A stretch of DNA of 64,000 nucleotides from Ostrinia nubilalis (taxonomy: Eukaryota; Arthropoda; Insecta; Lepidoptera; Crambidae): contig NC_087099.1 of the NCBI RefSeq assembly GCF_963855985.1, forward strand, positions 3,750,001 through 3,814,000, in the 5' to 3' direction. The notes beneath the pieces were generated by a model. It was not told the origin of the DNA, searched no databases, and saw only the letters and a list, made by a program, of their open reading frames with translations. Of this stretch, positions 47,541 through 57,961 are shown piece by piece. The position numbers and the translations under genes were made by a program. Each line of letters starts with the position of its first letter. Position 1 is the stretch's first letter.

Positions 47541-47800
47541 TTAAACGCCACGTGGGTAGTCTCACCACAACACAAAAACAAAACACTACGCGTCCAAAGT
47601 TCAAACCGTTCACAGCACAGATTCAGTTTCAAAATTCGAATGCGTTTTTCGAAAACAGGCGGGGTCGAACGTGTCAAGGCGACGACCGAGCTACGGCGTA
47701 GACGTGCGCACCGTAGCGGCTCTCCCGCACGACAGCCTCGCGTTGCTACGAGCTACGAGGGAGATCCGTAGCCAATCGAACAGAAGCTGGGTAGCGAGGG
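47541..47800 (-). promoter_or_regulatory. CpG-rich candidate promoter and 5' exon
   Basis: This stands out in an AT-rich window as a GC- and CpG-rich stretch, densest at 47640-47780. On the minus strand it ends in GTTTAAG|GTAAGTTA (exon end 47540, intron from 47539), a near-perfect splice donor. An ATTGG (inverted CCAAT) lies at about 47770. No in-frame ATG was seen in the putative exon, so it would be 5' UTR of a gene extending leftwards. The frame at 47489-47677 begins with TTG and crosses the donor, so it is not a gene. The partner exons were not found. Confidence 0.35.
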
Positions 47801-48119
47801 TGTGTGCTCTACTTGGATTTCAGACACTATTTTCGATGTGACGCAGTTTGTTTTGTGCAGCGATAGCACCGTTTAATCTTATTTTATCGAGTTAATAATA
47901 ACGTACAAAATTGTATGAACTATATTTTGTATATGTATTAGATGCAAATAAGACCATTTAATTTTCAGATTATTTGGCTTGATTAAATCAATTACTAGAA
48001 TAAATAACATAATAAAAAGATATCAATTTAGGCTTGTACTTTTAAAATCATAAACGATCTTGAACTAAAACTTTCAAAAATAAAAACAATTTTACATTAT
48101 TTGGTTCAGTTTTTTCAAA

Positions 48120-48400
48120 ATATTTTTTTTTTTTTTTTTTTTTTTATGTGATAGGAGGCAAACGAGCAGACGGATCACCTGATGGCTAGCCATTATCTTG
48201 CATAATGGCATTATTTTCCACCGAAGTAGAGCCTCATTCCCGCTCGAATCACTGTATCTACAGAAGGAGATAACATCCAAGTTAGGCAATATAGCACCCG
48301 CGTAGAAAAGAGACAGCCTATATGCGGTACGCGCCTCAAGCCGAAACAGGACGACCGTACGTTGGAGAAGGACAGCAGAAAAGGGCAAAGTTTCTTCTGT
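48120..48400 (-). mobile_element. Poly(A) retroposon 3' end
   Basis: A T-run of about 25 bp (48122-48146) precedes atgtgataggaggcaaacga, the complement of the tail at 25740-25795. The body extends to about 48400. Confidence 0.65.
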
Positions 48401-48970
48401 GAATTATTGAAATGAATTATGTTTTATTTTGCTAATTGACTCCGCTGACGTAGCGGTACGTACTTCATTCCACCTGATAATACCAAAATTTTGGGCACCT
48501 TAATTAAGTTTCGCCGTCTTATAGGGCAATGGAGGGCTCGGATCGCAGAAATAAAGCAGATATACTTCGTACGGAGTGACTGATGTGTTTATTTTAGCCC
48601 TAATATTTGGATAAGCGGCTGTGAATTTAAGATAGTATGTCATTATCAGTATGTTGAATGTGTAAATGTAACGGTTAGTACATTTCGTAATGTTTGAGTA
48701 CCAGGCACTCTTAATACAGACGAATTCATTTGAATTAAAGGTTCCTTTTCATCCGATCTTGATAAAGTTAAGTAAAGTTTCCACTCCATCTGTCAGATAT
48801 CTCTCCACAAGACCTGTAAAACCTAAAGTTCATTTAACCTAAAGTTTCGAATGAGCGAGCGGGAGACTTTATCAACAAGTAAGTAGTGACACAGTCTTTC
48901 AGTCAGTTATTTTGTTATTTTTATCACATATACATAATATATGCCACAATTTAAATACTATATACTTATA
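48401..48970. other. Unassigned non-coding stretch
   Basis: Nothing recognised. Confidence 0.4.
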
Positions 48971-49146
48971 TCTATAAAAGCGAAAGGTCACTGATTGACT
49001 GACTTACTCATCACGAAATCTCGGAAGCTACAAGTGCTAGGTGTCCTTTTAGAACATAGGTGCTCACTAAGACGGGATTTTACGAAACTCCACCCCTAAG
49101 GGGGTAAAACGGGATCCACACGTACGAAGTCGCGGGCGACCGCTAG
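48971..49146 (+). mobile_element. Short complete Helitron (176 bp)
   Basis: A|TCTATAAAAGCGAAAGGTCA at the 5' end and GCGGGCGACCG CTAG|T at the 3' end, with both diagnostic flanks. Contains a gattgactgacttac block and the cctaagggggtaaaacggga block shared with the long copies. Confidence 0.8.
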
Positions 49147-50428
49147 TGTATTATAATAACTTTTATTTTTATTTCTCTTAACTGAAGTTGGTACTTTTCC
49201 ATTTCCTCTCACGATGTTTAATTTGTTTGAAAACTAAATTAATTATAATTCTCAATAACACCTACGTCACATTAAAGCGTGGAATTTAACACATCCGTGT
49301 TTGTGATCATCAAGTTCGTTCGTTGAACCATGTTAAAATTTAATTAGGATTCATTAAAGGTTTCGGAATGTTTACCTTCCATCAAATTATTATGAATTTT
49401 ATATGAATGGAGTAAGGGCGCTCCGCCGATGTAGAGTTAAGAAGTTTTCTGCTCTTTGCTTTTGGATAGCGATTGATTTTACTAAGTAATTCTGTTTCGT
49501 AGAATTCGGTATACTTTAGGAAGTTTATTATTAATTTAGTGGCGTTAAGTAAAGATACTTGGGGACTACAACCCACCAAGCTTATAATAAAATCATGGTT
49601 TTACAGCGTGAATAGTGACAATTGTCACAATTATGGTGTCAAATATTATAAGTTGACATTTTGTAATCAGACTGAAAGCTTTACGTGCCATCCAAAGCAC
49701 ATACATAATCATATTATTATTTCTTTTGTTTACATCTACAAAAGAAATATGATTATGTATGTACTTTGTACATCAGTCAAACTCTTTTTCTTTTATTTTT
49801 ACGCTATTTTTTTCTTACTTCAAATCTGTATTCCATATGGCAATAGAACCTGCATTACCTTGATTAACCACTAGGCCAAATGCTGAATCTTCTATTGAAG
49901 TGGCGTAGAAAAAGTAAATAATAGCCTCTTTGTAATGTTCCCTCATAATCCATAAGGGAAATATTATTCGTAAACCCTCATGATCCATAAGGGAAATATT
50001 ATCACTACAACATAGTCAATAATAATGCATTACGGTTAACTAAAAGGACGTCAATCATGCACCCTAAAAGACAAACGAATTCGTGTTTCTGACAGCCCCT
50101 CGAACGTGGATCGCATACACAATTTTGCACTTTGCTACCTTATCATAAGCTTCCATTTGGAAAAGCTTGCAAATGTGCATTCGATAAAGGACCTTATTCA
50201 GTTGACATACACAGAAAAAACAGATTTGTTCATCCTATTGGGGCTTGAGAATCAAGGGGGCTACAGTAATCTTAGTGGAACCAGTAAAACTCCAACGTTT
50301 TCAATGTTAACTTGTCATGATTCTACTGGCAACAGCACATCAGGGTTATACATGTTTGTTGAAAAATAACACCTGTTATAACGACATAAGATACCGCAGT
50401 GTATATTATGGTGACGTGCTGTCTTCTA
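49147..50428. other. Unassigned stretch with small repeats
   Basis: Holds a perfect hairpin near 49710-49765 (tacataatcatat facing atatgattatgta). It also holds a 50-bp-spaced direct repeat of tccataagggaaatattat at about 49950 and 49988. The frames at 49539-49874 and 50106-50369 are unrecognised. Confidence 0.45.
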
Positions 50429-50693
50429 CAGGGTGTTAGGTAAATGGGTATATGAGCCGACACTAGCCCATTCTAACATGGGCATATAAATGGTATGGTG
50501 AAGTCAGAAAATTGATATCTTCGTTTTAACTATTTTAAGTTTCATACAAAGCGGATTTTATTCAATTTATTTTGTATGAAAATTAAAATAAAATAAAATG
50601 ATGATATCAAATTTCTGACTTCACCATACCATTTATATGCCCATGTTAACACGGGCTAGTGTCGGCTCATATACCCATTTACCTAACACCCTG
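50429..50693. mobile_element. Complete TA-flanked palindromic MITE (265 bp)
   Basis: TA|CAGGGTGTTAGGTAAATGGG on the left and CCCATTTACCTAACACCCTG|TA on the right. The arms pair over about 110 bp through gagccgacactagccca and aagtcagaaa. TA duplication suggests Tc1/mariner-type transposition. Confidence 0.85.
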
Positions 50694-50924
50694 TATACCT
50701 CAAACTTATTGTTTAGCTTACCACCGTAAAATCGCGTGCCTAACGGTCTTTAATGTTTGTTAGATCGTTGTTTTGTAATGTATACGATAATAAACAACGT
50801 TCAAAACTCAATTCAATCTCCGTCATGGATTCAATCCTGTGATTGGTCAAAATATTTATATTATACAACCTTAACTTATGCTTGAAATCAAATTTAGCTT
50901 TGAGTAATAATTCTTGTTTTCGTT

Positions 50925-50980
50925 TTTTTAAGAATATTAGTAATTTTGCATTACAAAAATTACTAATATTCCCGTTAGCC
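50925..50980. repeat. Short perfect hairpin
   Basis: gaatattagtaatttt faces aaaattactaatattc with an 8-bp loop. Confidence 0.8.
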
Positions 50981-51286
50981 TATCGTACTAAGATAAATTT
51001 ACTGTATCACTCACGTCTCTGCTTTGGAATAGTGCTCTACAGCTAAAAATTGTACCTTCATTTCTTTCAGCAGCTTTTAATCAAGCGTTCAATAGCTGGG
51101 TGGCATAGTAGTAACATTTATAGTGAATTCCAGTCGGGTCAATTTATAAAAAAGGTCATTTTATTATTCGATGCTGTGGATAAGTATTTATTAATTTGGT
51201 TAGGTTCCGATTTTCAAATTACCAACTTGTAGAATATTTTGACAAATCAGCGGTGTTGGAACAAAAAACGAAATGTCAATTTAATA

Positions 51287-51415
51287 CTAAGGCTGAGTTG
51301 CACCACCTAACTTTGACCGTAACTATGACGATAACGCGGTGTTTTTTGTATGGAGTTTGACAGATTTTTGACGTTTGTCAAAGTTAAAGTAAGATGGTGC
51401 AACCCAGCCTTAGTT
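51287..51415. mobile_element. Palindromic MITE, rGGCTGrGTTGCACC family
   Basis: taaggctgagttgcaccacc on the left and ggtgcaacccagccttag on the right, with ttgaccgtaactatgacgat inside. Related to 22462-22577 and 57003-57102. Confidence 0.8.
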
Positions 51416-53970
51416 AAAAGTTGTCTAACGAACCTAAAACGAAATAATACGCGCATTGTTATACGCAAGCACGACGCAAGTTTATACAGATTACGTCACA
51501 TCAAGCTAAATTCTAGCACCTTATTATACTTGTAACAGGAGCGATTTTACTTCAAAAAATAAATTTGGTCAACTGTACCTACGTATGTAGTTCCTACTCT
51601 CGTAGTGAGGGAAACGATCTGTCAAATCATATTCTCCCTCGCACCGCTTTGACGTAGGTATGGTGTAGGATTACGGGCTTTCAATATGACAGGGATAGTA
51701 TGGGATCTTGTTTCGCTTCTAATTCGGGTTATAATATGCCCTATTGTATTTGGTTTGCGCGTGTCGTATATGTGTGATAAAAAAAAACTATAGCTCAAAC
51801 AATGTAGTTAACCTGTTTTGTGTTTATAAAAATAAACAGTTCTAGAACCTGATTGCTGAAATATCACGTTCTAATAACTGTTAAACAAACTATGTTAAGA
51901 AATAGTCGTGACCTCTTAATAAAGATACATTCGACTTTTAGACCAGTAAGTAGCAAACGATCATAATACGTCTGCTTCGTTTCTGGTAGAGATGATCGTG
52001 CTTCTGTAGTAAAACACCTGATAAAAAATCGTGTAAATGTGTTCATATTTTTGCACAAGACACCTTCAATACCAGGCAAAGTAATCGTGAAATTTCACAG
52101 CGTAGCGATATCTTCAAGCTCTCAGATGCGTAAGCAGATGTTTTGCCAAACGATGTTGTGGTTAGGATTTAATTCACGAACCCCGATGAGTGATCTGACG
52201 CTATCAGTTTGCGAAGTTTCGAGGGATATGTGGGCGAATATAAATGCCGATCCGAGTGTAGTGTAAATGAGCATCACTCAAGCTTGAGTTGAAATATCTT
52301 GGGCTGTTAAGTCACAATTGAAAGCGAAGTCTTTGGGTTTTCTTTCGATTCTGAATCTTTTGTCTTTTTAACAGAATTTACACATAGCGTAAAGACTAAA
52401 CTAGATGACAGATAAACATATCAAAAGAGATCCTACGCATGAACATTATTACAACAATCATGGGGTTTTTCATCATACACATCGGCCCTCCGCAGGGTTC
52501 AAACCCGCAACCACAGCAGGCGTTATAGTTCGGGATGTTAACACCTAAGCTGCAACAGACGATTGTCACCACACATTGGTGAGTCTACAGAGGTCGAAGG
52601 AAATTGTGTCACAAACAATAAAAAATCTGAATTGATGGTAAGAGCAGCAAATTATGGTAATGACTGTCCCATTTGCTTACATAAGACCAAAATATACATA
52701 AACTCCCATGAGCCTTTGTTCCACTGTTTTTACTCCTACAAACACTTACCCGTGATAACACTACTAAAAGAACAATAGATTTCAAAATGGAAACGGAATG
52801 TATAATCAAATCAACTTGCTTTCATCGTAGTTTGTCGAATGAACCTCCCTGGATGCCGCACAAAGAGAAATCAACCCTATTGTTTTCCGAATAAGGGATA
52901 AACTGTAGGGCAACTAATATATTCGTGTGTGTTTTGCTGAACAATAGGCTCTAGGGTTCTCAACACAATGTTAATGCTAATATGAAGGGTGCGAGGTTTT
53001 GTCAGATCGACTACGCGATTTGCCTGCGCTAATAAACACACTTGTTTTTATGAAGATCGTGTTAATGCAAGAGATAACGAGTAGCTTTACTTGCGTATTT
53101 TGATTAATTAAGTTACACAATCTCTGAGCACATGAGCTAAGAAGCCTTGCTCGAAGTGTGACTTTTAACCTAATTGTTAATTTTGGTAGGCAAATATACT
53201 AATTAGGTGACATTGGAAAGGTAATTAATTCAACAGAAATTAACTAACAGCTGTCTAATGGATTATTGAATGGATATCTCATTGGTAGGTAAGTACATAG
53301 GCGTGGCGTAGCCGGTCAAGTAACTTTGCTTACCCTATGAGACATAAGAATTGCAAAAATAAAGGTATCCTGAAAAAAATATCTGCTACGGAAAAGTCTC
53401 TTTGATTGACTTAACGTCGACAGGTACTAATGGGACAGAATGAGTTTATTTGCGTGGGTACATAATGTCTGACATAAAACAAATAAAGACATTTTTCATT
53501 ATAGCTTTAATTACAAAAGAAACAACGTTTTTAAGAGCGTTTGTAAACTCTTGCTGCTCTTGCTCGTTTGTTACCATTCGATGGTAATAAATTAAAATTG
53601 AAAGTTTCTTATTAATGACTGAAGTCAAATGTTTTGCGAATAAGTCTGGGTCCCATGGTGTGTGCCACAATCAATAAATATCCGATGAAACTTCCCAAGT
53701 TTCAGTCACAAAGATAACATTCCAAGACAAGATAGGCTTTAAAAGATTCTGAAGCCAAACCAACCAAGTACAGATACCAAAAAAGACATAGGTATAGTAT
53801 CTGGAACCCTAAATTTCAGTAAAAAATCTATGCCTAAAAAATTATAAGAACACAAGCACAATCTTTTATACTTTCCTGTTGTTTTTAAAAAACACATTAT
53901 CACTCCTTTGTATCGCGCAGTCGGGTAAAAAGACTGGCTGAGCAGAGCTGCGAAAAAGCATTAGTAGAAA
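51416..53970. other. Unassigned non-coding stretch
   Basis: Short frames on both strands, none recognised. A tRNA-like T-arm motif at 52495-52520 was considered and not accepted. Confidence 0.35.
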
Positions 53971-53971
53971 T

Positions 53972-54122
53972 TCACGTCCGTATTCACAAACATTACTGTG
54001 ATGTCTCACAGTGCGCGTGGACGCACAGGGTCACACACGAACCAATCACAGAGTTCTATTCAACGCTGTACGTTCGATTTGCTACATTACATAAGCAAGC
54101 ATCGTTTGTGAATACGGGTGTC
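53972..54122. mobile_element. GTATTCACAAA-ended MITE, copy 2
   Basis: Inverted ends ccgtattcacaaacattact and gcatcgtttgtgaatacggg. About 75% similar by eye to the element at 45351-45495. Confidence 0.75.
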
Positions 54123-54194
54123 AGTCATTTCTTACTCTTTTTCTTAGCTCAGACCCTTTTTTTTTCGACTGGAAAATGCATGAAACTGCATACT

Positions 54195-54700
54195 CACCGG
54201 CCCGGGGGAGCCGATGAGTTATGTGGGGCTCTCCTCGCCTGAAGGGCAAGGCCTACCCACTAAAAACCAGTCGGGTCCCTCTGGTCGCGCTTAGTGGGGC
54301 AGCATACGAGTCGGTGAATCGTTCGCATGGCTGCCCCCACGCAACGGCCGCAGCCTCGCTCTACAAACCCCATCAAGGGGTCCCCTCTCCAATGCACGCG
54401 GGGACTCCGCGCGCACTTCGGGCCTCAGTGTTAGGAAGCGGACGCCCCCGCGTCCACCTCCATGAGGCTAGCCGTTCGACCGGGCCCAGAAAGCACCGGT
54501 TTCGACTTCTGCTGCGGCTGAGGGCAATCTTTTGTCCCCAGCGTGTGGTCCGCTGCCTTTCCTACCGCTGAGCAAAGTAGACAGCGGGGTACATTGGCGG
54601 GACACTCCTTCCTCTGGTGCCCAGGCTGACCGCATCGGAAGCAGAGCGCACTGCGGTCGCTGACGTTGGCAGCGCATAAGAGTAAGCAATTCTGACAACT
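54195..54700 (-). pseudogene. R1-clade-like LINE fragment: ORF1 zinc-knuckle end
   Basis: On the minus strand, a frame ending at a TAA (54433-54431) encodes CFRCGQPGHQRKEC, then CLLCSAVGKAADHTLGTKDC. These are two consecutive CCHC-type zinc knuckles with the spacing seen in ORF1 (Gag-like, nucleic-acid-binding) proteins of R1/TRAS-type non-LTR retrotransposons. The fragment is GC-rich unlike its surroundings. About 235 bp of element sequence follow the stop (to about 54195) with no recognisable ORF2, and the N-terminal part of ORF1 is missing beyond about 54700. It is a truncated, dead copy. Confidence 0.7.
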
Positions 54701-54734
54701 TGATCACATCTGAGATTTTGAAAAGTATTATCAT

Positions 54735-55303
54735 CTTTTTTATTGTGACGTATTTTTAATTTTATTTTTTTACTAAAGAAAACCTTGACTGATCTTGTGC
54801 CTATAACTCTTCGACACAGCCAGCAAGGGGTTGTGTAATTAAAATTCAGTTGGGCTGCGGATTTGTTAGCGGCATATAAATCAGGCCTTGAACGGTCTGA
54901 TCACCTCATACAATTTGGCGTCTTGATTACTTGTGGGTTGCTTGTATGTACTCGTATGGATTTAGTTGATCCCCATTTTTACATTGTATGACCTTGGATT
55001 TTGTGAAGACTGCTTTGCTGAGATTGACAGACAAAGCAAGATTTATTTGTACTTTAATTAAACTTAACTTTTTTATATTTCAAGTACGATTAAAATAACT
55101 GGATTTCATTGTATTAGGTGTTACTATTCCATTGAGAAATGAAATACAGTCGACAGCACATCAGACTATTCATTTTTGTTGCAAATAGCCTGTATTACAA
55201 TGAGATAAGACGCCACTGTGTTTAGCTTGCCGCTGTGTGCTGCCGCATTTACAATGGCTATGGTGTGAGCTGTTGAAATTCACGGGCACTTATGTATTTC
55301 TGC
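54735..55303. other. Unassigned stretch downstream of the two-domain gene
   Basis: AT-rich, no coding region recognised. On the minus strand this lies beyond the candidate poly(A) signal of the neighbouring gene. Confidence 0.4.
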
Positions 55304-55309
55304 TTTATT
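55304..55309 (-). terminator. Candidate polyadenylation signal
   Basis: AATAAA on the minus strand, about 56 bp after the stop of the two-domain gene. A second AATAAA (55369-55364) overlaps the stop codon itself and is too close to be likely. Confidence 0.5.
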
Positions 55310-55364
55310 GGTTCCCTTAGGCTCCCAAGGCTGACAAATTATTAAAGACAATAAATAAACCCAT

Positions 55365-55657
55365 TTATTTCCTCTCGTAACTCTCCTCAAAATGCTGATG
55401 GTAATTCTTCCCGAAATACTTCTCGTACAGATCTTTGAACTGGGCGTACGTAGACTCAGCGTCAACGTTGTCATCTTTCACATTGTCGTTGTAATTGTGA
55501 CCGCAATAGCACACATGGTCTTTACCGCAGAACGCTGGTTTGCCCTTGGGCATGCATTTTCTGATACACGCCCGCGCTTCGTCGAGGTTCGGGCAAAAGT
55601 GAGCTATGTGGTGGCGCAGCACAGGTTTCTCGAAGTAGTCGTCGTGTGGTCTCTTGG
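55365..55657 (-). CDS. Exon 4: second CS-alpha-beta domain and tail
   Basis: Enters through tttttgctctag|CC at 55657 in phase 1 and reads 96 codons to TAA. It holds the KR site, the DDYFEKP motif and the six cysteines with spacing 8-3-8-5-1. A charged, Tyr/His-containing tail of about 45 residues follows. The Helitron at 55670 begins only 12 bp upstream of this acceptor. Confidence 0.8.
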
Positions 55658-57961
55658 CTAGAGCAAAAATCTAAATTGTATAAAAGGAGAAACTGACTCA
55701 CTGACATATCAACGCACAGTCTAAACGGCTAAACGTAGGCACTTGAAATTTGGAAGGGACGTAGCTTAGGTACCGTAGAAGTGCACTAAGAAAGGAATTC
55801 CCGAAATTTCCACGGGAACGGGAATTAGCGGGAAATCCTTTTGTATGAAAAATCTAAACCGCTTAAGTTAGACGCTTGAGGCATGCAGGTACCTTAGTAA
55901 ACTTAAAGCTTAGTTACAACAGGATATTGCAAAACTCCCACGGGAACGGGAGTTAGCGGGAAACAACATTTGTATGAAAAAATCTAAACCGCATAAGATA
56001 GAAAGGGGGTAAAACGGAATCCACGCGTACGAAGTCGCGGGCGGCCGCTAGTAAAACATATTGGAGTATTTGACCCATACAGACCCAGAAGAATCGTAGT
56101 TAAACTTGAATGTGTTTTTGTTTTAGGTAGGTACTTATGGCAACTACAAGTACTCCATGTTCTTTGTGATTTGAACACATTTCAATAATTACTATTGGTG
56201 TTAATCTTAACTCATTTTATTTTATTTTATTTATTTACACTTTTGCACATACATATGTACAGTGGCGGACTTAATGCCAGGTGGCATTATCTGCCAGTCA
56301 ACCACAGGTCGAGTAGAGAGATTAAGGCGGTGTAATAAATATGACGTTTAATTTATATACCTACTTACATAGCATTAGATAAAATAAATAACATACGAAT
56401 ACATATTAATATAATAGACATACACATAGATACATAAACATAATATTAATATTGGCAAATTAATACTAAATTAATTAATACAAAAACACATTCATTTTAA
56501 TTTGGTTCTGATGCTCAAAAAACTTATACAGGGTGTTTGGTAAATGGGTATATGAGCCGACACTAGCCCATGTTAACATGGGCATATAAATGATATGGTG
56601 AAGTCAGAAATTTGATATCATCATTTTATTTTTTTAAATTTTCATACAAAATAAATTTTATAAATTCCGATTTGTATAAAAATTAAAATAGTTAAAATGA
56701 AGATATCAATTTTCTGACTTCACCATACCATTTATATGCCCATGTTAACATGGGCTAGTGTCGGCTCATATACCCATTTACCAAACACCCTGTATAAATC
56801 ATTATGGAGGCTTACCACTCATTTTAGTGAGATCAAGAAAACCGGGTGGATTCTGATAGTTTAGATATTCGCTCCTTTTGTAAACAGATTTCTGTTTCCG
56901 ACCTGTAAAGAAATAAAGGCTATGCCATTATAAGACCACGTACACAATCGACACACTATATTTCCATACAACAGGATAGTTGATACTCGGTAGTCAATTG
57001 ACATTAAGGCTGGATTGCAGCATCTTACTTTCTGTCAAACTGCATACAAAAATCACCGGTTATCGTTATAGTTATGGTCAAAGTTTGGTGGTGCAACCAG
57101 AGTAAATAAAAAGGAGTAGGTCATCTTCATAGAAACGCACCAAGCGCGGTTCGGCGCAACACCCGGTAATCCACGCTAAATTTTGTCAGTGTGTGCGTGC
57201 GCGCCGCATACGTATTGGCGCGCTCACATACAAACCGCGCTCGGTGCGTTTCTATGAAGATGACCTACTCATTTGTATTTACTCTGGTGAAATTCAGCCT
57301 AAGTATTTTTATTAGCTATCGAATCGTCAAAGTATTAAAGCAAGTTAACAATTATATTGAAATCCTGTTACCACGACTTTGCCCGTCCACTTGCATATCA
57401 ACGCACAAGCACTTCCTCATGAAGCAGACGTGGTCTCGCGGGCAGTTGACGTAGCACAAATACTCGTACAGAGGCTCCCCGCACTCCTCAGATTGTGACC
57501 GTAGGCCGGCCGCGGGTGACCCGAAGTAGTAGTCAACGTCAAATTCTGGTAATTTAATTAAAGTGTTAATGAGTGAGAAGTCTCGAGAATTGACAAGTAT
57601 TGTAAAGTCAGACTTCTCTAAATTTTCTTTCAAAAATAAAAGATTTTTAGATCATGCTTATCTCAAAAAGTAATTAAGTGCCTAAATGCAGCAGACATGC
57701 TACTTTAGCATCGGCGATGAGCGACTGTATCGATGCAGCATCGCGATTGCGATTCAACTGCAACTTCATGAGTGCGGACGCAGTATCGGAATTGCGTGTT
57801 TTAGCGACCCTATCGTTACAATATCTCGATTTCACGGCTTCATGTATTCGGGAATCGCCGATCACCGTTTTTTACACACATTTTTTTTTGTTAACACACT
57901 AACCTGCATTCAAGTGCATTATGCACATCACAAAACAAACGAACACACCACATTGTTTCAT
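55365..57961 (-). CDS. Secreted precursor with two CS-alpha-beta (defensin-like) domains
   Basis: Four exons predicted from splice signals: 57961-57904, 57545-57372, 56902-56816 and 55657-55365, giving about 203 residues. All introns are GT-AG and phase 1. Residues 1-19 are a signal peptide. Domain 1 has C41, C50, C54, C60, C65, C67; domain 2 has C128, C137, C141, C150, C156, C158. Both fit the C...CxxxC...C...CxC pattern of the CS-alpha-beta fold, known in insect defensins and related peptides. Each domain is preceded by a similar DYYFGSP or DDYFEKP motif, which suggests internal duplication. Between them lie GRK (78-80), KR (86-87) and KR (108-109), possible convertase sites. An acidic tail follows domain 2. 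Function is unknown; defence is an inference from the fold. I do not recognise a named gene with this layout. Confidence 0.75.
55670..56051 (+). mobile_element. Complete Helitron in intron 3 (382 bp)
   Basis: A|TCTAAATTGTATAAAAGGAG at the 5' end and GCGGGCGGCCG CTAG|T at the 3' end. It shares the cccacgggaacgggagttag and aaaatctaaaccgcttaagt blocks with 7450-8392 and 9109-9760. It lies antisense to the host gene. Confidence 0.8.
56206..56345 (-). mobile_element. LINE 3' tail in intron 3
   Basis: A ttattttattttatttattt run is followed by acagtggcggacttaatgcc and cattatctgccagtcaacca. Same family as 2165-2300. Confidence 0.55.
56529..56792. mobile_element. Complete TA-flanked palindromic MITE in intron 3 (264 bp)
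   Basis: TA|CAGGGTGTTTGGTAAATGGG and CCCATTTACCAAACACCCTG|TA. Same family as 50429-50693. Its right edge lies 23 bp from the exon 3 splice donor. Confidence 0.85.
56816..56902 (-). CDS. Exon 3: linker with basic processing sites
   Basis: 87 bp between tttctttacag|GT and ATGAGTG|GTAAGC, open in the only frame that joins exons 2 and 4 (phase 1 on both sides). Encodes 28 whole codons with KR at predicted residues 86-87 and a Tyr/Pro-containing middle (NYQNPPGFLDLTK). It has no cysteine. Too short for simple ORF listing. Confidence 0.65.
57003..57102. mobile_element. Palindromic MITE in intron 2, rGGCTGrGTTGCACC family
   Basis: taaggctggattgcagcatc on the left and ggtcaaagtttggtggtgca on the right, with tctgtcaaactgcatacaaa inside. 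An inverted copy of the family at 51287-51415, with a damaged right end. Confidence 0.7.
57100..57287. mobile_element. Long-armed palindromic MITE in intron 2
   Basis: gtaggtcatcttcatagaaa and cgcaccaagcgcggtt on the left face aaccgcgctcggtgcg and tttctatgaagatgacctac on the right. The arms extend through agagtaaata and tatttactct at the edges, giving about 55-bp arms. Adjoins the previous MITE. Confidence 0.85.
57372..57545 (-). CDS. Exon 2: first CS-alpha-beta domain
   Basis: Enters through ttaaattaccag|AA at 57545 and leaves at CGTG|GTAACA, giving 57 whole codons in phase 1 on both sides. It encodes the DYYFGSP motif and six cysteines with spacing 8-3-5-4-1. The glycine codon at its 3' junction with exon 3 completes a GRK motif. 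Confidence 0.8.
57904..57961 (-). CDS. Exon 1: signal peptide
   Basis: ATG at 57961, 19 codons plus one base, then GCAG|GTTAGT. The peptide is a short Met-Lys start and a hydrophobic Val/Phe/Cys/Met core ending in LNA, a good signal-peptidase site. An upstream out-of-frame ATG 11 bp earlier hits a stop within four codons. Confidence 0.7.

Noticed and set aside
49539..49874. 111-codon plus-strand frame with hydrophobic stretches
   Set aside because: It spans a DNA hairpin (49710-49765) that accounts for part of the peptide. No homology was recognised.
52485..52565. tRNA-like T-arm (gcgggtttgaaccc) on the minus strand
   Set aside because: Only the B-box region fits. The rest does not fold as a cloverleaf.
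55392..55661. Plus-strand open frame of 89 codons, hydrophobic
   Set aside because: It is the antisense shadow of exon 4 of the two-domain gene, which has splice sites and conserved cysteine spacing on the minus strand.
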